From: Sphingomonas sp.
Lineage (GTDB): Bacteria > Pseudomonadota > Alphaproteobacteria > Sphingomonadales > Sphingomonadaceae
NCBI RefSeq assembly: GCF_030145815.1
Contig: NZ_JAIXHL010000003.1
Location: 186,001-250,000, forward strand
Reading direction: 5' to 3'
DNA: 64,000 nucleotides
The notes below the pieces were generated by a model that made no database searches, was not told the origin of the DNA, and saw nothing but the letters and a program-made list of their open reading frames with translations. Positions within the stretch are counted from its first letter, which is position 1. Every line of letters starts with the position of its first letter. The translations under genes and the position numbers were made by a program. Positions 57,365 to 63,885 of this stretch are shown here, in pieces.

Positions 57365-58342
57365 GTGACCCATTTCTACAGCTTTGGCGGCCTTCGGATC
57401 CGCTCCGCCATCGAACTCCCGAGCCTGGTCCTGGCCGACCCGGCGGATACGGGCTGGGCGGGTGAACTCGACCTGCGGGTCGAGGTCGGCGCCCCGGTCG
57501 AGCACGCCGAGGTCAGCTATGAATGGCGCAACGGGTATCGCATGCGGATCGGCGAGAGGGATGGACGCTGGCTGATCCGGTCGCGGTTCGAGGGGAGTTT
57601 CCTGATCGACCGCGATGGGCGCGCCATGACCCTGATCGTCGACGCCTTGCCGCCCACAGTGGCAGCGATCGAGATCCTGTTGCGCCGCGTGCTGACGCGC
57701 GTGCCGATGCTGCAGGGCGCGATTGCGATCCATGCCGCGTCGCTGGTGCAGGATGGCGGTGGCATGCTCTTGATCGGGCGATCGGGCGCAGGGAAATCGA
57801 CGCTGTGCGCTGCGCTGACCGTGCGCGATCGCTGGCAGATCCTGGGCGACGATACCGCATTGCTGTGGCATCCCGACGCGCCGATGCTGGGGGCAGGGGC
57901 GAAGAGCGTGTGCCTGTGGCCGGATTCGCGCGACGGATTGGCGTTCGCCCCGAACATGGCGGTGCCGCTGGCCAGCGCGACAGGGAAGGGGCGGTCGCCG
58001 GTCGCGGCTGGTGATCCGCCGCCGTTGACGCCGCTGCGCGCACTCGTCTTCCTCGACCGCCGCGACACTGTTTCCGAGCCGCATCTGGAGCCGCTGGACA
58101 TTGCCGAGTCGATGGCGCTGATCGTGCCACAGATCATCCATTTCAACCCGAGCGGCACAAGCGTCGCGGAGCGCATCCATGCCGTGTCCGGGCTGCGCAG
58201 CGTCTTGCAGGCGCGCCCGGCAGTTCGATTGGTGTATCCCAGCGATTATGCGGCATTGCCCAAGGTTGCAGCGATGCTCCGCAGGTTCCTGTCCGAGGTC
58301 GCGATTGCTTCGGCGCAGCAGTCAGCTAACGATGTCGCATGA
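57365..58342 (+). CDS. HPr-kinase-like RiPP peptide kinase
   Basis: This 325-residue protein carries IAIHAASLVQDGGGMLLIGR and the Walker A loop GRSGAGKST at residues 138-146, His123 upstream, and LGDDTALLW (Asp162/163) as in HPr kinase/phosphorylase relatives. The N-terminal 110 residues are a separate beta-rich region. Homologues in lasso clusters (paeninodin type) phosphorylate the C-terminal residue of the precursor. Precursor 1 here ends in Thr. The gene starts with GTG and its end overlaps the methyltransferase start by four bases. A conventional phosphotransferase-system role is less likely because no HPr or enzyme I gene is near. Confidence 0.83.
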   Translation: MTHFYSFGGLRIRSAIELPSLVLADPADTGWAGELDLRVEVGAPVEHAEVSYEWRNGYRMRIGERDGRWLIRSRFEGSFLIDRDGRAMTLIVDALPPTVAAIEILLRRVLTRVPMLQGAIAIHAASLVQDGGGMLLIGRSGAGKSTLCAALTVRDRWQILGDDTALLWHPDAPMLGAGAKSVCLWPDSRDGLAFAPNMAVPLASATGKGRSPVAAGDPPPLTPLRALVFLDRRDTVSEPHLEPLDIAESMALIVPQIIHFNPSGTSVAERIHAVSGLRSVLQARPAVRLVYPSDYAALPKVAAMLRRFLSEVAIASAQQSANDVA

Positions 58343-59394
58343 CCAACCGTATCGCGCAGCTCACCGCCTTGTTGCCCAAGGTGTCCGACGATCCCCGTGC
58401 GCTGATCGCGATTGCGCGCCAGATGATCGCAGCCGGCGACCGGCCGCGCGCCGTTGCGCTGGCGGAACAGGTCCATGCGATGACCGGCGGCCGCGGCGAG
58501 GCCGGGGTGACCGCCGCCGAGATTTTGAGCGACGGCGTGTTCAGCTGGCACTTCGTCATTCCCCGCGACCGCGCGCGCAACGATGCGTATGAGCAGGCGT
58601 TGCTCCGCGCCATCCGACCCGGATGCCGCGTGCTGGAGATTGGGACCGGCACCGGGTTGCTGGCGATGATGGCGGCCCGTGCGGGCGCGACGGTTGTGAC
58701 GTGCGAGGCCGACGCCGCCATCGCCTCGGCGGCACGCGATGTGATCGCAGCGAACGGCTATTCCGACCGCGTGACCGTGGTGAGCAAGCATTCGACGGAC
58801 CTTGATCCAACCCGCGACATGGGTGGGCTGGCCGACATTCTGGTGTCGGAGATCGTCAGCAACGACCTGCTGAGCGAAGGCGTTCTTGGCGCGCATGAGG
58901 ATGCAGTTGCCCGGCTGCTTGCCCCCGATGGCGTGGTCATCCCCCCGCGCGGCACGATCCGCGTTGCGCTCGCCCGCGATCTGCGCGACCGCGCGCCGCG
59001 CCTCGGCGAAGCGAGCGGGTTCGATCTCAGCGCGTTCAACCGCCTCGCCGCGCCCAACGAGTTGGTCCGCGTCGGCATGGATCAGGTCGCGCTGTGCAGC
59101 GCGCCGGTCGATCTGTTCAGCTTCGACTTCGCTACCGCCGATCCACGCAAGCCCGAGCGCCGCGAACTCGACATTCCCTCACTCGGGGGGCGGATCGATG
59201 GTATCGTCCAGTGGATCGCATTGGAGATGGATGCCGTTGGGCGCTACGAGAATCGCCCGGAATCGGGGACGGCGTCTTGTTGGGGGGCGCTGCTGTGGCG
59301 GTTTCCCGAACCAGTCGATACGGAAAAGAGCGATACCGTCACGGTCGGCGGCGCACATGAGCGCGATCGTGTTCGGCTATGGGTATCGGATTGA
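58339..59394 (+). CDS. PRMT-type (arginine) SAM methyltransferase of the RiPP cluster
   Basis: This 351-residue enzyme has FSWHFVIPRDRARNDAYEQA before the SAM fold, the (Y/W)H-x-x-M-x-x-D-x-x-R-N-x-x-Y motif of PRMT7-like arginine methyltransferases. SAM motif I is VLEIGTGTGLLAMMAARAGA (residues 98-117) and the acidic post-I end is TCEAD. The double-E loop is SEIVSNDLLSE, with Glu171 and Glu180 nine residues apart as in PRMT1. A QW pair in IVQWIALEMD may stand for the THW loop. Arginine or general N-methylation is therefore likely. It lies directly upstream of two precursors that each contain one conserved core Arg. A role in another substrate cannot be excluded. Confidence 0.85.
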   Translation: MTNRIAQLTALLPKVSDDPRALIAIARQMIAAGDRPRAVALAEQVHAMTGGRGEAGVTAAEILSDGVFSWHFVIPRDRARNDAYEQALLRAIRPGCRVLEIGTGTGLLAMMAARAGATVVTCEADAAIASAARDVIAANGYSDRVTVVSKHSTDLDPTRDMGGLADILVSEIVSNDLLSEGVLGAHEDAVARLLAPDGVVIPPRGTIRVALARDLRDRAPRLGEASGFDLSAFNRLAAPNELVRVGMDQVALCSAPVDLFSFDFATADPRKPERRELDIPSLGGRIDGIVQWIALEMDAVGRYENRPESGTASCWGALLWRFPEPVDTEKSDTVTVGGAHERDRVRLWVSD

Positions 59395-59444
59395 TTCCTG
59401 CTCGCTTGGGTGATAGTCTTAGCCCTCAATAAAAGGTGGGCATC

Positions 59445-59591
59445 ATGGATCAGCTTCCGCAGAACGAGCATACCGTCGCCCCGACGGAGGCCGAGGAATG
59501 GGTGAAGCCCGAGATCGCCAGCTTCCTTCCCGCAAAGGCAGCCGAGGGCATCGCCTATCGTCCGACCGACGGCCTCAGCAACCTGACCTGA
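59445..59591 (+). CDS. RiPP precursor peptide 1 (lasso-like), 48 residues
   Basis: The small gene has ATG at 59445, AAAAGG eight bases upstream and TGA at 59589. Its sequence contains the leader block EWVKPEIASFLPAKAAEG and the putative core GIAYRPTDGLSNLT at the end. W-x-x-P-x-I fits the Y/W-x-x-P-x-L/I leader motif recognised by PqqD-type proteins. Gly35 and Asp42 could join as an eight-residue macrolactam with the asparagine-synthetase-like enzyme. It is too short for standard calling and had no annotated frame; conservation in the tandem copy supports it. Confidence 0.85.
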   Translation: MDQLPQNEHTVAPTEAEEWVKPEIASFLPAKAAEGIAYRPTDGLSNLT

Positions 59592-59649
59592 ACATGTTTC
59601 TGTTGTCCCTGGCGGATGACGAGCGTGAAACCCGACGCGGAGAATTATA

Positions 59650-59799
59650 ATGACCGAGCAGACGCCTCAGCCGCAGGAAATCGCATCCGAAGTGCGCGGT
59701 GAATGGGTAAAGCCCGAGATCGCCAGCTTCCTTCCTGCAAAGGCAGCCGAGGGTATTTCCTATCGCCCGACCGACGGCCTCAGCAACCTGACGCCCTGA
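59650..59799 (+). CDS. RiPP precursor peptide 2 (lasso-like), 49 residues
   Basis: The ATG is at 59650, with GGAG at 59639-59642, and TGA ends at 59799. It repeats the leader block EWVKPEIASFLPAKAAEG without change and has the core GISYRPTDGLSNLTP. The core differs from copy 1 only by Ala3 to Ser and an added C-terminal Pro. Differences in the shared block are almost all synonymous, so the peptide sequence is under selection. The N-terminal 17 residues differ fully between copies. It lies 58 bases after precursor 1. Confidence 0.85.
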   Translation: MTEQTPQPQEIASEVRGEWVKPEIASFLPAKAAEGISYRPTDGLSNLTP

Positions 59800-59811
59800 T
59801 CCAGGCGGCTT

Positions 59812-59834
59812 CCCCGTGCTCGATCGGCGCGGGG
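59812..59834 (+). terminator. Stem-loop between the precursors and the tailoring genes
   Basis: CCCCG at 59812-59816 pairs with CGGGG at 59830-59834, and the inner bases extend the stem with G-C and wobble pairs around a short loop. There is no U-run. Such partial terminators are often placed after RiPP precursors so that the peptide is made in excess over its enzymes. Confidence 0.45.
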
Positions 59835-59858
59835 TCACCGGGATGATCCGTTGACTGA

Positions 59859-60719
59859 ATGTACCGCGTGATGACGGAGTCGGCTGGTCGCGCATCCTTG
59901 GTTGCGCCCTATGATCTGGCCTCGGCTGCTCATGACTATCCCATATGGGAGGGCCTGCCACGCCGGACGGTGTTGCTGTGCACCCACCCCCGATCGGGCA
60001 GCACCTTGCTCGGCGAAGCGCTCTACTTCGCGGGCGGGCTGGGCTGCCCGCTGGAATATTTCCATGCCGGCTTTCGCCCGTCCTTTGCGCGCCGCTGGGA
60101 CGCGCCCAACTACGACAGCCTCAGCACGGCGGTGCGTCGGCATCGCACCACGTCCGACGGAACGATGGGGGTCAAGCTGTTCTGGCGTGACATTGAAGAA
60201 ATCGCGCGGGACGCAGACCCCGAACTTGAGCGCTTCGCCAATATACCGCCATCCGATGTTCCCGCCGATTATTATGCAGCGCTGGCAGGTCATGTCGCGC
60301 GGCTGTTCCCCAACCCCAGCTTCATCCACCTATGGCGCGAGGACAAGTTGCGCCAGGCAGTCTCGGCGGTGCTCGCGGTCGAGACCGGACGCTGGCGATC
60401 GATCCCCGGTACGACGCAGGAGACGGCCCCTGCGACCGCGCCGTTCGATATCGAGCGGATCGAGCGCATCATGGGCTATTCGGATTTCTGTCACGGCCAT
60501 TTCCGCAACCTGTTTGCAGCGATGGGTGTGACTCCGCACCGCCTGACCTATGAGGCGCTGACCGCCGATTATGCCGCGACGGTGCGCGCGCTGCTGCGCC
60601 ATCTGGGCAGCACTGCCGATCCACAGACGCCGCGGATGCGACGCCAGGCGGATAGCGCGAGCGAGGCGATGGTGCTGCGCTATCTGCGCGAGCGGGCGAT
60701 GCCGGTGCGGCGCGCCTAA
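59859..60719 (+). CDS. Stf0-type sulfotransferase-like protein of the RiPP cluster
   Basis: This 286-residue protein starts with the PAPS-binding loop TVLLCTHPRSGSTLLGEALY (about residues 38-57), then GLGCPLEYFHAGFRPSFARR, as in the Stf0 (LipidIV/trehalose 2-sulfotransferase) family. It also has MGVKLFWRDIEE and a conserved PNPSFIHLWREDKLRQAVSA near the 3'-phosphate site. It may transfer sulfate to Tyr, Ser or Thr of the precursor peptide. The start ATG at 59859 is uncertain; ATG at 59871 is possible. The stop shares one base with the next ATG. Confidence 0.82.
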   Translation: MYRVMTESAGRASLVAPYDLASAAHDYPIWEGLPRRTVLLCTHPRSGSTLLGEALYFAGGLGCPLEYFHAGFRPSFARRWDAPNYDSLSTAVRRHRTTSDGTMGVKLFWRDIEEIARDADPELERFANIPPSDVPADYYAALAGHVARLFPNPSFIHLWREDKLRQAVSAVLAVETGRWRSIPGTTQETAPATAPFDIERIERIMGYSDFCHGHFRNLFAAMGVTPHRLTYEALTADYAATVRALLRHLGSTADPQTPRMRRQADSASEAMVLRYLRERAMPVRRA

Positions 60720-61318
60720 TGGCTGCCCCGATCCTTCCATATCTGCGCTTCGACGCGTTTCTGGACGCGCCGACGCGTGCCGCGCTGCTCGATTGGACGC
60801 TGGCAAATTCCGCGCGGTTCGTGCCCGCGCAGCTGATCCGTGGCGTGGTCAATCCCGATGTCCGCCGGTCACTGACGCTGCGCGACCTCGGCCCGCTGGC
60901 GGCGGTGCTCGATACCCGGCTACGCGAAGCGGCGCCGCACTGGTCGGCTAAGCTACGCGCGACGCCCTTCGTTACGAGCGAGGTGGAGTTGGAGTTAGCC
61001 GCGCATAATGATGGCGCGCATTTCACGCTCCACACCGACACCTATGCAAGCAATCAGGTTGCACGGGGCGATCGGATGCTGAGCGCAGTCTATTATTTCC
61101 ACCGCCAGCCGCGCGGGTTCGACGGGGGTGCGCTGCGCCTGCATCGTCTTGGTGCCAAGGCCGGTGACCCCGGGCTCGACATCGCGCCGGACGACAACAG
61201 CCTGGTCGTCTTCCCCTCCTGGGGGCCGCATGAGGTGATGCCGGTGCGCTGCCCGTCGGGCGACTTTGCGGATTCGCGGTTCGCCGTGAATTGCTGGATC
61301 TATCGCGCCCGGCTCTAG
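60719..61318 (+). CDS. 2-oxoglutarate/Fe(II) oxygenase of the RiPP cluster
   Basis: This 199-residue enzyme has a double-stranded beta-helix with the facial triad in AHFTLHTDTYASNQVARGDR (His105 and Asp107) and His171 in VVFPSWGPHEVMPVRC. Arg187 in SRFAVNCWIYR would bind 2-oxoglutarate. These are features of the prolyl-4-hydroxylase/Tpa1-like branch. The core peptides each contain one Pro and one Asp, plausible hydroxylation sites. It is coupled by a TAATG junction to the sulfotransferase. Its stop overlaps the stop of the convergent PqqD-like gene inside the palindrome CTAG. Confidence 0.88.
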   Translation: MAAPILPYLRFDAFLDAPTRAALLDWTLANSARFVPAQLIRGVVNPDVRRSLTLRDLGPLAAVLDTRLREAAPHWSAKLRATPFVTSEVELELAAHNDGAHFTLHTDTYASNQVARGDRMLSAVYYFHRQPRGFDGGALRLHRLGAKAGDPGLDIAPDDNSLVVFPSWGPHEVMPVRCPSGDFADSRFAVNCWIYRARL

Positions 61319-61608
61319 GCTGCGATTTCCAGCACGCCGCGTTCGATCAGGTCCGCGACAAACTCGGTTACATCGCTGCGGCAGGTTTCGGCATCGACCT
61401 TGTAGCTGGCCGCCATGTGGTCGGTCAGTGCGCCCAGCGTGTGCGGCTCCTCGACGAACGCCCAGATCTTGGCGGCGGTGCGGTTGAGCTGAAAGAAATA
61501 GCCCGAATCGATGTCGAGCAGGATCGCGTCATCGGCAACATCCGCGCCGACCACCGCCGCCTTGCGTCGCAGGATCGTCGTCGCGTCGATTGTCACCGCC
61601 TGCACCAT
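61315..61608 (-). CDS. PqqD-like RiPP recognition protein 1
   Basis: This 97-residue protein contains DDAILLDIDSGYFFQLNRTA and AKIWAFVEEPHTLGALTDHM, the PqqD-fold pattern (D-x-x-x-G-x-Y-x-x-L-N-x-x-x-x-x-I-W). Such proteins bind the leader and present the precursor to the enzymes, as B1 in lasso systems. It is the last gene of the leftward operon, ten bases after the cyclase gene. Confidence 0.9.
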   Translation of the reverse strand: MVQAVTIDATTILRRKAAVVGADVADDAILLDIDSGYFFQLNRTAAKIWAFVEEPHTLGALTDHMAASYKVDAETCRSDVTEFVADLIERGVLEIAA

Positions 61609-61618
61609 GTCGTCACCC

Positions 61619-63523
61619 TTACGCTTTCAGCCCGAACGCATGCTCCAGCCACATGTCGGTGGCAAGCGTGAACCAGACCGGCCCCCATGCGCCGTCGGGG
61701 ATCGGTCCTTGTCCACCGGCTTGCCGCCACGCCTCAAACGGTGCGTGCATCGCCGCGATCTTTTCCGGCACGATCCAGCCGAGCTTGACCGCAGTCAGTT
61801 CATGCACCGGCTTTTGCCGGAGCAATTCGCCGATTGCATCGACCTGATGCGACACGAAATAGGATTTGGTGCGGCGCTGACGAATCTTCTCGGGCAATGT
61901 CCCCTTCATCGCCTCGCGCAGCAGGAATTTGCGCGTGTTGAACTTGCGCAGATGCTCGCCGCCCGCACCCATGAAGAAGTCGGTCAGCCGCCGGTCGTGC
62001 AGCGGATGGCGCACCTCGACACCGTGATTCTCGGCAAAAGCGAGCACGCTGTCGATCATCGTGTAGCGCCGCCCGAGCGAAAAGACGCTGTAGCGCGACT
62101 GCTGGTCCATGCCGCGCAGGCCGGCGCGCGCGATCTTCTGGTGCCAGCGATCGACCAGCCCGATCCGCTCCATCCACTCGGGCCGCACCCAGTCGGGCCG
62201 GTCGAGGCGGAAGTCGAGATGCGGGGTCAGCAGCGCCTCGCGATGCTTGCGGCTGATGATCGGCATGAGGGTGCTATGCAGCGTCCGCCGCGCCTGAACA
62301 TGCCAGGGCGAGTTGGGCCACAGCTCCGCGCCATGGCGGAACAGCTTGCCCCAGCGCCCGGCCATGAAGCGGTCGGGCCAGTGCGCCAGCGATCCATTGA
62401 GCCAATCGTCGCCGCCCTCGCCGGTCCACAGCACGCGCCGCCCGTCGGACTGGAGCGCCTTGAGCACCCCGCCCATCGAATCGAGCACGTTGGGCCGCAC
62501 CGGCAGCTGGTAGGAATCGGCGCACCATTGCCGCGCGACATCGGGATCGAATCGCCGCGCGCCGACGACCTCGGCGGTGATGCCGAGATGATCTTCGACC
62601 GCGCTGCTCCATTCGGTCTCGTCATGCGGCTCACCGGGAAAGCGCGCGGAGATCGCGCCGACCTGATGGTCGAGCTTGCCGGCGCGGAACAGCTCGGTCG
62701 AGCGGCAAACGATCGACGAGGAATCGAGCCCGCCCGACAGCTGCGCCGTCACCGGCCCGACGCTGCGGCTGGTTGCGATCAGCGACTGGTCGAACAGATG
62801 GTTGAACCGCTCGATATGGTCTTCGAGCGACCGGTCGGACAGATCCTCGAACGGCCCACCATGCCATGCCCAGCGCGATATCTTGCCGTTCTCGAATGCA
62901 ATTGCGCCACCCTGTGGCACGCGCTCGATTCCCGCCCAGAGTGTGTCGGTCTCAGTCACGAAGCGCGCCGACAGATATTCGGCGATTGCGCCTTCGTTGA
63001 GCTTGCGCTCGAACCCCAGCCCCAGGATCAGCGCGCGCGGCTCGCTCGCAAAGCCGAAGGTGGTGCCGTCAAACGCCCACAGAAACGGCCGCCAGCCCAT
63101 TGGCGAGCGGAACAACTCGATCCGGCGCTTGCGCGGCTCCCACGCGGCGATCGCATAATCGCCCGCCAGCCGATGGACGAAATTGCGCCCCTCGCGCTCG
63201 AACAGCTTGAGCGCGATCAGCCCATCCGGGGCGTCGGCCAGTCGTTCGCCATCGGTTCCGAACAGCGCGAGAAGCTCGCCACGATTGTCGAGCCGGCCGT
63301 CGAGTAGCAGCGCAATCTGGGACTCTGCGCCGATAAAGGGCTGGGTCTCGCCGCGCGCTTGCGGCGTCGTCGCATGGGCGAAGCGGACAAAGCCTGCGTG
63401 GTCGTCATGCCAGCTCTGGACCCCGTCTAATCCCCGGCTGAACGTCGATCCGGCGACCCGGTCCAGTAGTTCCTGCCCGATCGGTCGACCGTCGGTGAAG
63501 ACGGCACCGGCAATCCCGCTCAT
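61619..63523 (-). CDS. Asparagine-synthetase-like macrolactam synthetase (lasso cyclase-type)
   Basis: This 634-residue protein has an N-terminal glutaminase-like half starting MSGIAGAVFTDGRPIG, where the catalytic Cys2 of asparagine synthetase is replaced by Ser. A C-terminal ATP-pyrophosphatase half follows, starting TAQLSGGLDSSSIVCRSTEL (the SGGLDSS motif). The family includes lasso cyclases, which adenylate the Asp or Glu side chain of the precursor and close the ring on the core N-terminus. The loss of Cys2 fits a peptide-ring role without glutamine hydrolysis. It lies between two PqqD-like genes on the same strand. Confidence 0.92.
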   Translation of the reverse strand: MSGIAGAVFTDGRPIGQELLDRVAGSTFSRGLDGVQSWHDDHAGFVRFAHATTPQARGETQPFIGAESQIALLLDGRLDNRGELLALFGTDGERLADAPDGLIALKLFEREGRNFVHRLAGDYAIAAWEPRKRRIELFRSPMGWRPFLWAFDGTTFGFASEPRALILGLGFERKLNEGAIAEYLSARFVTETDTLWAGIERVPQGGAIAFENGKISRWAWHGGPFEDLSDRSLEDHIERFNHLFDQSLIATSRSVGPVTAQLSGGLDSSSIVCRSTELFRAGKLDHQVGAISARFPGEPHDETEWSSAVEDHLGITAEVVGARRFDPDVARQWCADSYQLPVRPNVLDSMGGVLKALQSDGRRVLWTGEGGDDWLNGSLAHWPDRFMAGRWGKLFRHGAELWPNSPWHVQARRTLHSTLMPIISRKHREALLTPHLDFRLDRPDWVRPEWMERIGLVDRWHQKIARAGLRGMDQQSRYSVFSLGRRYTMIDSVLAFAENHGVEVRHPLHDRRLTDFFMGAGGEHLRKFNTRKFLLREAMKGTLPEKIRQRRTKSYFVSHQVDAIGELLRQKPVHELTAVKLGWIVPEKIAAMHAPFEAWRQAGGQGPIPDGAWGPVWFTLATDMWLEHAFGLKA

Positions 63524-63532
63524 GCCACAGCC

Positions 63533-63790
63533 TTACGCATCGATCAGCAGCCCAAGCTGGAGCGCGTCGGTGATGAATGCATCGACATCGGCCCGGATCG
63601 CATCGACGGCAATGCCATGCCGCGCCGCCAGGTCCGTCGCAATCTGCGCGACTGGTGTTTCCGCCGCGATGGCAGTCCAGATCGCCGCCGCCGACGGGTT
63701 CAACACATGATATTGACCGTCGCGCGCATCGTAAATGGCGAGTTCGCCCGCGACGGGGGGCCAGGACAGTTCGGAAGCGGGTCGGATCAT
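63533..63790 (-). CDS. PqqD-like RiPP recognition protein 2
   Basis: This 85-residue protein contains ELAIYDARDGQYHVLNPSAA and AIWTAIAAETPVAQIATDLA, again the PqqD pattern. It differs strongly from the copy at 61315-61608, so the two may serve different enzymes or precursors. I used the ATG at 63790; the frame is open to 63943. It starts the leftward operon nine bases before the cyclase gene and diverges from the radical-SAM-like gene. Confidence 0.85.
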   Translation of the reverse strand: MIRPASELSWPPVAGELAIYDARDGQYHVLNPSAAAIWTAIAAETPVAQIATDLAARHGIAVDAIRADVDAFITDALQLGLLIDA

Positions 63791-63885
63791 GCGACTTGCT
63801 CGCACGACTAAGCCGCCCGCTTCAAGTGCTTCCGCTACAGAGCCGACTGAGTCACAGTTTGGTCTGGCAGGGAGGTGCAACGGAC

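Noticed and set aside
61511..63307. 598-codon + strand frame opposite the cyclase gene
   Set aside because: Antisense of the asparagine-synthetase-like gene, which has all family motifs; the + frame has none.
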